Positions 17,371-25,810 of a stretch of DNA of 64,000 bases are shown one piece after another. This DNA is from Streptomyces rishiriensis. GTDB lineage: Bacteria; Actinomycetota; Actinomycetes; Streptomycetales; Streptomycetaceae. A program made the position numbers and the translations under genes. The notes below the pieces were generated by a model. The model was not told the DNA's origin. It saw only the letters and a program-made list of their open reading frames with translations, and searched no databases. Positions within the stretch are counted from its first letter, which is position 1. Every line of letters starts with the position of its first letter. The stretch is from the NCBI RefSeq assembly GCF_030815485.1, contig NZ_JAUSWV010000002.1, positions 7,192,001 to 7,256,000 on the forward strand. The letters run 5' to 3'.

Positions 17371-18375
17371 TCAGGAGGCGCGGACCTCCGCGATCGTCAC
17401 CGGCCGGTGCTCGTGCAGGGACAGCGTGCACGCCTCCGCGATCCAGCCCGCCTCCAGGGCGTCCTCGACGGTGCAGGGGGAGGTGCGGGTACCGGCCACC
17501 ACCTCGGTGAACGCGGTGAGTTCGGCGCGGTAGGCGGCGGTGAAGCGGTCCATGAAGAAGTCGTGCGGGGTACCGGCCGGGAAGGTCACCCCGGGCTCCA
17601 CCGAGCGCAGCGGCAGCTTGTCCTCCAGACCGACGGCGATCGAGTCCGTGAAGCCGTGGATCTCCATCCGGACGTCGTAACCACGGGCGTTGTGGCGGGA
17701 GTTGGAGACCACTGCGATCGTGCCGTCGTCCAGGGTGAGGATGGCGCCGGTGGTGTCGGCGTCGCCCGCCTCCTTGATGTAGTCGGCGCCCCGGTTGCCG
17801 CCCACCGCGTACACCTCCGTCACCTCGCGGCCCGTGACCCAGCGGATGATGTCGAAGTCGTGCACGGAACAGTCCCGGAAGATGCCCCCGGAGGCGGCGA
17901 CGTACGCGGCCGGCGGCGGGGCCGGGTCGAGGGTGGTCGAACGGACCGTGTGCAGCTTGCCCAGCTCGCCCGCCGTCACGGCCGCCCGCGCGGCGACGAA
18001 GCCCGCGTCGAAGCGGCGGTTGTAGCCGATCTGGATGGGGACGGCACTGCCCTGGACGGCCCGGAGCACCTCCACGCCCTCGCTCATGGTCCTGGCGACG
18101 GGCTTCTCGCAGAAGACCGGGATGCCTGCCTCGACGGCGGCCAGGATCAGGCCCGGGTGGGCGTCCGTCGCCGCCGCGACGACGACGCCGTCCACCCCGG
18201 CGGCCAGCACCGCCTCGGCGGAGTCCGCGACCTCGGCGCCGAACCGCTCGGCGGCGTTCTTGGCGGCCTCCGCGAAGGGGTCGGCCACGACGAGCGACGA
18301 GACGGCGTCGAGTCCGGAGAGGGTCTCGGCGTGGAAGGCGCCGATGCGGCCGAGGCCGAGGATTCCGATGCGCAT
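17371..18375 (-). CDS. iolG: Inositol 2-dehydrogenase-like oxidoreductase (Gfo/Idh/MocA family)
   Basis: 334 residues. The Rossmann fingerprint is GILGLGRIGAFHA, followed by the EKPVART motif with the catalytic-region Lys of the family and the domain-2 segment GIFRDCSVHDFDIIRW, whose Asp/His pair matches inositol dehydrogenases. It would oxidise myo-inositol (or a similar cyclitol/sugar) to the 2-keto form with NAD+. It is the last gene of a leftward series (PhyH-like, SDR, this gene), separated from the SDR by a 286-nt repeat-rich gap. The importer at 12320-15335 could supply its substrate. Confidence 0.8.
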   Translation of the reverse strand: MRIGILGLGRIGAFHAETLSGLDAVSSLVVADPFAEAAKNAAERFGAEVADSAEAVLAAGVDGVVVAAATDAHPGLILAAVEAGIPVFCEKPVARTMSEGVEVLRAVQGSAVPIQIGYNRRFDAGFVAARAAVTAGELGKLHTVRSTTLDPAPPPAAYVAASGGIFRDCSVHDFDIIRWVTGREVTEVYAVGGNRGADYIKEAGDADTTGAILTLDDGTIAVVSNSRHNARGYDVRMEIHGFTDSIAVGLEDKLPLRSVEPGVTFPAGTPHDFFMDRFTAAYRAELTAFTEVVAGTRTSPCTVEDALEAGWIAEACTLSLHEHRPVTIAEVRAS

Positions 18376-18413
18376 GCGCTCCGCTGCTTTCCTGGTGTGG
18401 TGGTTGCTGTCTG

Positions 18414-18482
18414 TTGCTGGGGCTCCGCCCCAGGCCCCGTCGCCCTCCGGGCTCGTCCTCGATCGCCGGACGGGCTCGGAGT
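18414..18482. repeat. Dispersed Streptomyces-type intergenic repeat
   Basis: It begins with a CTGGGGC-TCC-GCCCCAG hairpin (18417-18433) and continues with CTCGTCCTCGATCGCCGG and ACGGGCTCGGA. I recognise this arrangement (GGGGCTCCGCCCC followed by CTCGTCCTCAAACGCCGG-like sequence) as a common dispersed intergenic element of Streptomyces chromosomes. The hairpin may also act as a terminator for the SDR transcript. Confidence 0.6.
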
Positions 18483-18652
18483 GCCTGGGCCGGATCCAGA
18501 TGCCCGGACGGCTCGGGGTTCCTGGGGGGTACCGAGGTGCCTGGTGGGACTCGGAGTGCCTGGGCGGGGTCCCGATCCCGGGCGGGCTCTGGTGCCCGGG
18601 CGGGCTCGGATGTCAGGGAGTTCGATGTCAGGGACGTTCGATGTCAGGGAGG
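18472..18652. repeat. Tandem 38-bp repeat array plus a 15-16-bp array
   Basis: Three imperfect 38-bp units (18472-18509, 18510-18547, 18548-18585) share a core like CTCGGAGTGCCTGGGC, followed by a half-unit (18586-18603). Three copies of a unit containing GATGTCAGGGA then occur at 18607-18652. The array lies between the SDR stop and the iolG-like start on the minus strand, and grows out of the end of the dispersed element at 18414-18482. Confidence 0.75.
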
Positions 18653-18661
18653 GTCCTGTCG

Positions 18662-19438
18662 TCAGTCCAGGCCGCCCAGGACGTTCTGGTCCCAGTCGAT
18701 CACCGAACCGGTGACCACGCCCGACCGGTCGGACAGCAGGAACACCACGAAGTCGGCGATCTCGTCCGGCTGGCCCAGCTTGCCCATCGGCAGTCGTGCG
18801 GCGGCCTGCTCGCGCCAGTCGTCCCCGGCGCCGTGGAAGGCCTTCTGGGTCGCATCCTCGCCCTCCGTGGACGTCCAGCCGATGTTGAGTCCGTTGATCC
18901 GGACCCGGTCGTAGCGGTGCGCGTGCGCCGCGTTGCGGGTCAGACCGACCAGGCCGGCCTTGGCGGCGACGTACGGCGCGAGAAACGGCTGACCGCCGTG
19001 GGCCGAAGAGGTGATGATGTTGACGACCGTGCCGGACGCCTCGCGGGCCAGCATGTCCGCGACCGCCGCCTGCATGGCGAAGAACGGCGCCTTGAGGTTG
19101 ATCGCGATGTGCTGGTCGAACAGCTCGGGCGTGGTGTCGAGCAGCGTGCCCCGGGAGGTCAGCCCCGCCGAGTTCACCAGACAGTCGACACGGCCGTACC
19201 AGGCCACCGTCTCGGCCACCGCCCCCTTCGCCTGCCCGGCTTCGGAGAGGTCGGCCCGGACGAAGAGCGCCTTGCCGCCGGCGGCGGTCAGCTCCGCCAC
19301 CAGGGCCTCGCCCGGCTCCGGCCGCCGCCCGGTGACGGCGACCAGGGCCCCTTCGCGGACCGCGGCCCGCGCGACGGCCGCGCCGACGCCCTGGCTGCCG
19401 CCGTTGACGAGGACGACCTTGTCGTCGAGAAGTCCCAT
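18662..19438 (-). CDS. Short-chain dehydrogenase/reductase
   Basis: 258 residues of the classical SDR fold. The cofactor loop is NGGSQGVGAAVARA and the active site is Ser in IITSSAHGG with Tyr-x-x-x-Lys in YVAAKAGLVGLTR. A C-terminal extension, GSVIDWDQNVLGGLD, replaces the usual xxDGG end. It probably oxidises a hydroxyl on a sugar, cyclitol or hydroxy acid. It is 15 nt downstream of the PhyH-like gene and cotranscribed with it. Confidence 0.87.
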   Translation of the reverse strand: MGLLDDKVVLVNGGSQGVGAAVARAAVREGALVAVTGRRPEPGEALVAELTAAGGKALFVRADLSEAGQAKGAVAETVAWYGRVDCLVNSAGLTSRGTLLDTTPELFDQHIAINLKAPFFAMQAAVADMLAREASGTVVNIITSSAHGGQPFLAPYVAAKAGLVGLTRNAAHAHRYDRVRINGLNIGWTSTEGEDATQKAFHGAGDDWREQAAARLPMGKLGQPDEIADFVVFLLSDRSGVVTGSVIDWDQNVLGGLD

Positions 19439-19453
19439 GGAAGGGAGGTCCTT

Positions 19454-20620
19454 TCAGCTCGTGCGCCGCAGGGCGCCGGCCCGCAGCTCGTCCCGGAGTG
19501 CCTGCGGGGTCCACTCCTCGTGCAGCGCTCGCCGTAGGACGTCCGCCTGCGCGGGCGGGGCGAGGCCGTCGACCGGCGGGTCGCTGTCGAGGTTGGTGGG
19601 GAAGGGGTAGCCCTCGGCGCTCGCGGCGACGACATGCTCCAGCCACTCCTCGCCCACGCCCTGCGCCCGGCGCTCCAGCAGCACCGGGTAGACGGCGTTC
19701 GCCACCGCCTCCCGGTCCACGGTCTCCATCGCACGCCCGAAGGCGGAGGACACCTGGAGCAGATTGGCCATCCTGCGCACCCCGGTGGTGCGGTTGGCGC
19801 CGGCGGCGTGGAAGACGGCCGGGTTGAAGAACGCGGCGTCGCCCTTCGCCAGCGGCAGCTGGACGTGGTGCTGCTCGAAGTACTCCTGGAACTCGGGCCG
19901 TCGCCACGCGAGGTAACCGGGCTCGTAGGTCTGCGAGTACGGCAGGTACAGCGTGGGCCCGGACTCCACGGGCATGTCGCAGTGCGCGACGGCGCCCTGG
20001 AGCGTGAGCACGGGGGACAGGCGGTGGACGTGCGCCGGGTAGGCGGCGGCCCGCTCGTCGGAGAGGAAGCCGAGGTGGTAGTCGCGGTGCACGCTCTGCG
20101 CCGCGCCGCCCGGGTTGACCACGTTGACCTGGGAGGTCATCTGGTAGCCCGGGCCGAGCCAGGCCCGCGAGACCAGCGCCAGGATGTCGTTGGCGTAGTA
20201 GTCGGCGAACGCCTCCGGGTCCCGCAGGGCGGCCTTCTCCAGGGCGTTCCACACGCGGTCGTTGGCGCCGGGCCGGGCGAAGTGGTCACCGGCGGTCGTG
20301 CCCGAGGCGTGCTGCTCGGCGATCAGCGCGTCGAAGACGGCGGTGGCCCGGTCGACGACCGCCGGATCGGGGAAGGCGTCCCGGAAGACGACGACTCCGG
20401 GCCCGTCGCTCAGGGCCCGCACCAGCTCGGCGCGGACCGCGCGGGCCGTCCCCGGGGCCCGCAGGCGGTCGCTGTCGTAGACGAGGACGTTCCCCTGCAC
20501 CGCCGAGGCGTGCGGGAAGTCCGCGAGGTCGGTGGTGCGCTCGACCAGCGGGCGGAAGGTGTCGAGGTCGCAGTCCTGCTCGGTCAGCCAGGTGTGGCCT
20601 CGCACGGAGGTGAAGGACAT
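19454..20620 (-). CDS. Phytanoyl-CoA dioxygenase (PhyH)-family Fe(II)/2-oxoglutarate oxygenase
   Basis: 388 residues from ATG 20620 with a GAAGGGA RBS. The iron triad is His178-x-Asp180 (HRDYHLGF) and His271 (VFHAAGANR), and the nearby Arg in TTGVRR can bind 2-oxoglutarate. The enzyme would hydroxylate a small substrate in the cytoplasm. It is the first gene of the leftward unit with an SDR and an iolG-like dehydrogenase, opposite a LacI regulator, so a sugar- or polyol-derived substrate is more likely than phytanoyl-CoA. An open frame extends to 20674 but lacks an RBS. Confidence 0.85.
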   Translation of the reverse strand: MSFTSVRGHTWLTEQDCDLDTFRPLVERTTDLADFPHASAVQGNVLVYDSDRLRAPGTARAVRAELVRALSDGPGVVVFRDAFPDPAVVDRATAVFDALIAEQHASGTTAGDHFARPGANDRVWNALEKAALRDPEAFADYYANDILALVSRAWLGPGYQMTSQVNVVNPGGAAQSVHRDYHLGFLSDERAAAYPAHVHRLSPVLTLQGAVAHCDMPVESGPTLYLPYSQTYEPGYLAWRRPEFQEYFEQHHVQLPLAKGDAAFFNPAVFHAAGANRTTGVRRMANLLQVSSAFGRAMETVDREAVANAVYPVLLERRAQGVGEEWLEHVVAASAEGYPFPTNLDSDPPVDGLAPPAQADVLRRALHEEWTPQALRDELRAGALRRTS

Positions 20621-20638
20621 CGTCGTCCCTTCGATGGC

Positions 20639-20674
20639 AATGGCGGCTCGGTGCTGCCATTCTTGTCCTGACAA
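20639..20674. promoter_or_regulatory. Candidate LacI operators in the PhyH/LacI divergent promoter
   Basis: Two symmetric elements lie side by side in the 118-nt divergent gap. AATGGC (20639-20644) pairs with GCCATT (20656-20661), and TTGTC-CT-GACAA (20663-20674) is a perfect 5-bp-arm palindrome. Either is well placed for autoregulation by the LacI protein at 20739 and control of the PhyH unit. Confidence 0.45.
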
Positions 20675-20738
20675 ACCCGTCGAACAACCAGCAGGCGACC
20701 ATCAAAAACCCTTCAAGCAGATCCCCTGGGAGCTTTCC

Positions 20739-21773
20739 GTGGGCCATCCGTTCCCCATCCGGGAGATCGCACGTCAGGCCGGTCTGAGCGAGGCCACCGT
20801 GGACCGGGTGCTCAACAGCAGGGGAGGCGTGCGGGAGTCCACCGTGCAGGAGGTCCGGCGCGCCATCGCCGACCTGGACCGGCAGCGCACCCAGGTCAGG
20901 CTCGTCGGGCGCACCTTCATGGTCGACATCGTGATGCAGGCGCCGGAACGGTTCAGCACCGCCGTCCGGGCCGCCCTGGAGGCCGAACTGCCGTCGCTGC
21001 ACCCTGCCGTCCTGCGCTCCCGCTTCCACTTCCGTGAGACCGGACCGGTCCAGGAGCAGGTCGCCACCCTCGACCGGATAGCCCGGCGCGGCTCGCAGGG
21101 GGTCATCCTCAAGGCGCCGGACGTCCCCGAGATCAACGCCGCCGTCGGCCGGCTGGTCGCCGCCGGGATCCCGGTCGTCACCCTGGTCACCGACCTGCCG
21201 GCCAGCGCCCGCCTCGCCTATGTCGGTATCGACGACCGGGCCGCCGGCGCGACCGCCGCCTACCTCATGGGTCAGTGGCTCGGTGACCGTCCGGGCAATG
21301 TGCTCACCAGTCTGAGCAGCGGCTTCTTCCGTAACGAGGAGGAGCGCGAGATGGGTTTCCGCAGCGTGATGCGGGCCCGCGATCCCGAGCGCACGCTGGT
21401 CGAGATCGCCGAGGGACAGGGGCTGGACGTCACCCAGTACGAGCTGGTCCGCGCCGCGCTGGCACGCGATCCGGACATCCGCGCCGTCTACTCCATCGGC
21501 GGCGGCAACGACGCCACCCTGCGCGCCTTCGCCGACCTCGGCCGTGAGTGCGCCGTGTTCGTCGCGCACGACCTCGACCACGACAACACCCGGCTGCTGC
21601 GCGGGCACCGGCTGTCCGCCGTTCTCCACCACGACCTGCGCCACGACGTGCGCGAGGCCTGCCACACCGTGATGCGGGCGCACGGCGCGCTGCCGCCGGC
21701 CGGTCCCACGCTGCCGTCGGCGATCCAGGTGGTGACCCCCTACAACATGCCGCCCCGGCAGGCGGCCGGCTGA
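20739..21773 (+). CDS. LacI-family transcriptional regulator
   Basis: About 344 residues from GTG 20739 (GGGAG just upstream). The N-terminal HTH is IREIARQAGLSEATVDRVLN with the hinge region following, then a PBP1-like effector domain with VILKAPDVPEINAAV and the AVYSIGGGNDATL segment. The effector domain resembles ribose-type binding proteins, so a sugar or polyol inducer is expected. It is divergent from the PhyH-SDR-iolG unit, its likely target. The open frame upstream to 20532 overlaps the PhyH gene and is not used. Confidence 0.9.
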   Translation: MGHPFPIREIARQAGLSEATVDRVLNSRGGVRESTVQEVRRAIADLDRQRTQVRLVGRTFMVDIVMQAPERFSTAVRAALEAELPSLHPAVLRSRFHFRETGPVQEQVATLDRIARRGSQGVILKAPDVPEINAAVGRLVAAGIPVVTLVTDLPASARLAYVGIDDRAAGATAAYLMGQWLGDRPGNVLTSLSSGFFRNEEEREMGFRSVMRARDPERTLVEIAEGQGLDVTQYELVRAALARDPDIRAVYSIGGGNDATLRAFADLGRECAVFVAHDLDHDNTRLLRGHRLSAVLHHDLRHDVREACHTVMRAHGALPPAGPTLPSAIQVVTPYNMPPRQAAG

Positions 21774-21812
21774 TGCCGGGCCGCCCGCCGGGACGCGGGC
21801 TGCGCGGGCCTC

Positions 21813-22481
21813 TCAGTGCCGCGGCGCCGGCGTCCCGGCCGCCGGGGCGGAGCGCGCCGCGCTGCGGTAGGTGCACACGCCCAGGGCCAGCAGCCAGTAG
21901 CTGAGGACGGCGCCCATCAGGGCGGTCGTGCCCCAGCCGTTCGCCGCGTAGAAGAACGCGGGGTCGTTGCCGAAGAACAGCGAGGGCACGAAGGCCAGGT
22001 TCATCCCGGCCAGGACGTACGCCGAGCGGCCGGTCCAGCGCGGCAGCAGACGGGTGCGGCCGACGGCGAGGCCCAGCGCGGTCAGGAAGAGCGCCAGCAT
22101 GAGACGGGAGATCGACCCGTAGAGGATGTAGGTGCCACTGACGTCGATGGTCGGGTCGATCGGGTGGTCGACGGCGATGACCGCGCCCGCCTCGAGCCCC
22201 ATCGAGACCAGGGTGACCGTGGCGTAGACGAGGCCTGCGGCGAAGGCGATCGAGCCGGCCCACGCACGGTCCGGGGCGACGCGTGCGACCAGCTCCCGGA
22301 ACGCCGTCACGAACACGACCAGGCAGGCGAGCGCGACGATCCCGACGAGCAGCCGGGACAGCACGTTGGAGTCCGGCGGCGGGCCCGAGTGGATGAAGTA
22401 CAGCGGCACCTGCACGATGAGGGCGAGCGCGGCGACGACGGCGGCGAGGCCGGTCAGGCGACGGGCGACTGCTTCGGACAT
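21813..22481 (-). CDS. Hypothetical membrane protein (DUF4386-like)
   Basis: About 222 residues from ATG 22481. It has six hydrophobic segments, with a conserved-looking region DVSGTYILYGSISRLMLALF, then LLPRWTGRSAYVLAGMNLAF and FFYAANGWGT. The organisation resembles DUF4386-type integral membrane proteins of unknown function. It sits between the LacI gene and the second Gfo/Idh gene with no clear tie to either. An ATG at 22541 is a less likely start. Confidence 0.65.
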   Translation of the reverse strand: MSEAVARRLTGLAAVVAALALIVQVPLYFIHSGPPPDSNVLSRLLVGIVALACLVVFVTAFRELVARVAPDRAWAGSIAFAAGLVYATVTLVSMGLEAGAVIAVDHPIDPTIDVSGTYILYGSISRLMLALFLTALGLAVGRTRLLPRWTGRSAYVLAGMNLAFVPSLFFGNDPAFFYAANGWGTTALMGAVLSYWLLALGVCTYRSAARSAPAAGTPAPRH

Positions 22482-22629
22482 GGGGATCCCCCGAGTTCTC
22501 CGTGTGACGGGTCCGGTGCCGGCGGCCGCGTGCTCGTGCACGTGTCCGCCGACCCCTGAAGCCTGCCGTTCCCGGGGCGCACCGTCCCTGGGCCTGGGAA
22601 CCGGATCGGGGGTGGTCCTGTCGCCACCC

Positions 22630-23787
22630 CTACGGGTGTACGTCCACCCAGGAGCGGCTCTCCGCGGAGCGTGTCATCGCCTCCAGCACGGTCGCGCTGT
22701 GCACCGCGTCCGCGAGCGTCGCCCCGTAGGGGGTGCCCTCGGCGACCGAGCGCAGGAAGCGGTAGGCCTCCACCACCTTCAGGTCGTCGTACCCCATGGC
22801 GTTCGCCGCGCCCGGCTGGAAGGCGCCGAACTCGCCGTCGCCCGGACCGACGTACACCGTGCTGACGGGTTGGTCCTGGTACGTGGTGCCGAGGCTGACG
22901 CCGAGTTCGTTCATCCGCCGGAAGTCCCAGAACACGGCGCCCTCGGTGCCGTGCACCTCGAAGCCGTAGTTGTTCTGCTCACCGACCGAGACCCGGCAGG
23001 CCTCCAGCACGCCCCGGGCGCCGGAGGCGAAGCGCAGCAGGCAGTTGACGTAGTCCTCGTTCTCGACCGGGCCGAGTTCGCCGCCGACGGCGAGACTGTG
23101 GCCCGCCGTCGCTCCCGTCGGGCGGGCCCGCTCGGGGACGAAGACCGCCGTGTCGGCGGTCAGGGACGTGATGTCGCCGAGCAGGAAACGGGCCAGGTCG
23201 GCGCCGTGCGAGGCCAGGTCGCCCAGTACTCCGCTGCCGCCCCGCTCCCGCTCGTACCGCCAGGTCAGGGCGCCGTCGGGGTGGGCCGCGTAGTCGCTGA
23301 AGAGGCGGATGCGGACGTGGGTGACGGTGCCGAGTTCCCCCGAGGCGATCAGGTCGCGGGCCCTCTCCACGGCGGGCGCGTTGCGGTAGTTGAAGCCGAC
23401 CGCGCCCTGCACGCCCGCCTCGGCCACCGCGTCCGCCACCGCCCGGGCGTCCGGGGCAGCGAGCCCCACCGGCTTCTCGATCCAGAGGTGTTTGCCGGCC
23501 TCGGCCATCGCGACACCGATCTCGCGGTGCAGGAAGTTCGGCGCGGTGATGCTGACGGCCCGCACGCGCGGGTCGGCGGCCACCTCGCGCCAGTCCCGGG
23601 TGGCGGAGGCGAAGCCGAACTGCTCGGCGGCCGCCTCGGCCCGGCCGGGCACCTCCTCGGCGACGGTCATCAGCACCGGGCGCAGGGCCAGCCGCGGGTA
23701 GTGGTGCCGTACGCGCGCGTACGCCTGGGTGTGCACCCGGCCCATCCAGCCGAACCCGACGACGGCCACTCCCAGCCCGTCCACCAT
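22630..23787 (-). CDS. Gfo/Idh/MocA-family oxidoreductase
   Basis: 385 residues from ATG 23787. The NAD(P) loop is VVGFGWMGRVHTQAY, the family Lys lies in WIEKPVGL, and the second domain has GVLGDLASHGADLARFLLG, whose Asp/His pair is the usual catalytic region. It would oxidise or reduce a sugar or cyclitol carbonyl. It diverges from the LacI regulator at 23917 and is likely its target. The ligand is unknown. Two GTG codons shortly upstream (about 23802 and 23799) are alternative starts. Confidence 0.87.
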   Translation of the reverse strand: MVDGLGVAVVGFGWMGRVHTQAYARVRHHYPRLALRPVLMTVAEEVPGRAEAAAEQFGFASATRDWREVAADPRVRAVSITAPNFLHREIGVAMAEAGKHLWIEKPVGLAAPDARAVADAVAEAGVQGAVGFNYRNAPAVERARDLIASGELGTVTHVRIRLFSDYAAHPDGALTWRYERERGGSGVLGDLASHGADLARFLLGDITSLTADTAVFVPERARPTGATAGHSLAVGGELGPVENEDYVNCLLRFASGARGVLEACRVSVGEQNNYGFEVHGTEGAVFWDFRRMNELGVSLGTTYQDQPVSTVYVGPGDGEFGAFQPGAANAMGYDDLKVVEAYRFLRSVAEGTPYGATLADAVHSATVLEAMTRSAESRSWVDVHP

Positions 23788-23860
23788 GGCAGTCACCACA
23801 GCCCTTCCTTGGACCGCTCCATCCGCTGACCAGGCCACCCTGCGGGCCGTCTGTCCAGGG

Positions 23861-23887
23861 TGTCAAGGCTCCGACGACCCTTTGACA
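23861..23887. promoter_or_regulatory. Candidate LacI operator between Gfo/Idh and LacI genes
   Basis: TGTCAA (23861-23866) and TTGACA (23882-23887) are inverted arms 15 nt apart in the 129-nt divergent region. The right arm could also be a -35 hexamer for the LacI gene starting at 23917. Confidence 0.4.
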
Positions 23888-23916
23888 ACCGGTACGCCAC
23901 ATGGAACGGTCCAATC

Positions 23917-24963
23917 ATGAGACCACCGACCATCCGTGACGTCGCCGACCGGGCCGGAGTGTCCAAGTCGCTGGTCTCCCTGGTGCTGCGCGGCTCCGAC
24001 CAGGTGCGTGCCGAGAAGCGGGAGGCCGTTCTGCGGGCCGTGCGCGAGCTGGGCTACCGGCCCAACGAGGCCGCGCGCAGCCTCGGCGAGCGGCGTGCCC
24101 TGCCCGAGCCCCGGCCTCGCCCGGAAGGCGGGACGCCCCTGGTCGGCGTCCTGCTGCACGACCTGCGCAACCCCTGGTACGTGGACCTGCTGGACGGCCT
24201 CAACTCGCTGCTGCACGCCGGCGGCCTGCACATGCTGCTGGGCGACGCCCGGCTGCACCGGCGCGTCGGTCAGGACCCGGCGGGGCCCTTCCTGGACCTG
24301 GGAGCGGACGGACTCGTCGTGGTCGGCACGCTGCCCGACCCGGCGGCGCTGGAGACCGTCGCCGCCCGGATGCCGGTCGTCGTCGCGGCGGCCCGGGAGC
24401 CGGTGCCGGCCGGGGTGGACGTGGTGGCCAACGACGACGAGTACGGCGCCCGCCTGGTCACCGAGCACCTCGTCGGACTCGGCCACCGACGCATCGCCCA
24501 TCTGACGGGCTACGGTGCCGTCGCCGACCTGCGCCGGCGCGGTTTCGAGGCGACCATGCGGGCGGCGGGACCGGCTCATGTGGCGCTGGTGGAGGCGGGG
24601 GACATGACCGAGGAGGGCGGCTACCGGGCCACGGTGCGGCTGCTCGCCCGCGCCGACCGGCCCACGGCCGTGTTCGCCGTCAACGACATGACGGCGGTGG
24701 GGGTGTTGTCGGCGGCTGGGGAACTGGGCCTGCGCGTGCCGCGTGACCTGTCCGTGGTCGGCTACGACAACACCGGCATCTCCCGGCTGCGCCATGTGTG
24801 GCTCACGACCGTGGACGGCGCCGGTCACGAGGTCGGCCGCCGGGCCGCCCGCTGTCTGCTCGACCGTATCGAGGAGCCGGGCGGAGAGGGACGGGTCCAG
24901 CTGGCCCCGCCGGTCCTGGAGGTCCGGGGCACCACGGCACGCCCGCCCGCGGTCACAGCGTGA
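23917..24963 (+). CDS. LacI-family transcriptional regulator
   Basis: 348 residues from ATG 23917. The HTH is TIRDVADRAGVSKSLVSLVL and the hinge NEAARSLGERR follows; a PBP1-like ligand domain fills the rest with VGVLLHDLRNPWYVDLLDGL and SVVGYDNTGISRLRHVWLTT. It probably represses the divergent Gfo/Idh gene in response to a sugar-like inducer. Its 3' end overlaps the convergent cupin gene by 11 nt, so no terminator fits between them. Confidence 0.92.
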   Translation: MRPPTIRDVADRAGVSKSLVSLVLRGSDQVRAEKREAVLRAVRELGYRPNEAARSLGERRALPEPRPRPEGGTPLVGVLLHDLRNPWYVDLLDGLNSLLHAGGLHMLLGDARLHRRVGQDPAGPFLDLGADGLVVVGTLPDPAALETVAARMPVVVAAAREPVPAGVDVVANDDEYGARLVTEHLVGLGHRRIAHLTGYGAVADLRRRGFEATMRAAGPAHVALVEAGDMTEEGGYRATVRLLARADRPTAVFAVNDMTAVGVLSAAGELGLRVPRDLSVVGYDNTGISRLRHVWLTTVDGAGHEVGRRAARCLLDRIEEPGGEGRVQLAPPVLEVRGTTARPPAVTA

Positions 24964-25327
24964 CGGCGTAGGCCTTCCGCAGCGTCTCGTGGACCGTCCA
25001 GGTCGTGCGGTCGCCCGCGCGCAGCACCGCCATGTCGCCGGGGCCGACCGCGAGCGTGGGACCGCCCTCGACCTCGATGGTGGCCGACCCGCTGATCACC
25101 ACGAACAGCTCGTCCGCCTCGGTGTCGGTGACGACGCCCGGGGTGATCTGCCAGATGCCCCTGATGTGCCGCCCGTCCGCCGACTCCCACACCACCTTGC
25201 CCGTCACCTCGGGGGTGCCGGCGACGATCTGCCCCGGGTCGAGTGGCTCGGGTTCGAGGCCGGCGTCGGGGACGTGGACGACGAAGCTGTGGGGCGGGGG
25301 GCCGTCGAGGCCGCTGTCGGTGCTCAT
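24953..25327 (-). CDS. Cupin-domain protein (DUF861-type)
   Basis: 124 residues forming one small beta-barrel. The core GIWQITPGVV, then ELFVVISGSATIEVEGG and VGPGDMAVLRAGDRTTW is that of the (S)-ureidoglycine-aminohydrolase-like DUF861 cupins. The His residues of the first cupin motif are mostly absent, so metal binding is doubtful. The cellular role is unknown; the gene is convergent with the LacI gene and overlaps its end. Confidence 0.8.
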   Translation of the reverse strand: MSTDSGLDGPPPHSFVVHVPDAGLEPEPLDPGQIVAGTPEVTGKVVWESADGRHIRGIWQITPGVVTDTEADELFVVISGSATIEVEGGPTLAVGPGDMAVLRAGDRTTWTVHETLRKAYAVTL

Positions 25328-25434
25328 GGGGCGACCCTAGCGAGGCCGTACGTCCGCCGGGCGTGGACACCTTGTGGACTGCCGGCCCAGCCGGGAAGAC
25401 ACTTCGTCACGATGGGCGGCCCCTGCGGGGCGGG

Positions 25435-25755
25435 GTGATCGTGGAGCCCGTGGCGGACGGCACGGCGCCGGCGCGCGAACCGCGCCGGTACGACAGGCGT
25501 GAGGCTCTCCTCTTCGGCGGTGTCCATGGAGCCGTCCTCGCCGGCTCGATGGTCGCCGCGCTCAGCCAGTACGGGCACACCTCCCGCGGCAGCCGCCGCT
25601 ACGACGCCGCCTGGCCGCTGGTGACCGCCTGCGCCGTGATCGTGGGTCGTGGCGAACGCGCTGATCAAGTAACCCGCACCGTCCGCGCCGTGCCCGTTCG
25701 GTGGGAACATGGCGCGGCGGAAGCACGCGCGCAATACGGCGGACAAAATTGTTGA
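25435..25755 (+). pseudogene. Probable membrane-protein gene fragment
   Basis: The frame beginning near GTG 25435 encodes a charged start, PRRYDRREALLFGGVHGA, then a hydrophobic helix (VLAGSMVAALSQYG) and a second one near YDAAWPLVTACAVIV, after which the sequence turns Arg/Ala-rich and stops at 25755. The first 70 residues look like the N-terminus of a small multi-helix membrane protein, but the rest is missing or shifted. It runs into the promoter of the GntR gene. I treat it as a remnant; a short functional protein cannot be excluded. Confidence 0.4.
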
Positions 25756-25781
25756 CAATCTTGTTTCGCTAGATTTAGGTT
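25748..25781 (+). promoter_or_regulatory. Promoter and candidate operator of the GntR/galBCD operon
   Basis: ATTGTTGACAAT (25748-25759) is a palindrome with 5-bp arms ATTGT/ACAAT. It contains a perfect -35 TTGACA (25752-25757 region), with a possible -10 TAGGTT (25776-25781) 18 nt downstream. The arrangement puts the operator over the promoter, as expected for autoregulation by the FCD-GntR protein starting at 25811. The 11-mer ATTGTTGACAA recurs upstream of the transporter gene at 30078. Confidence 0.65.
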
Positions 25782-25810
25782 CGACAGGCACTCACTCAGG
25801 GAGGGCAACC

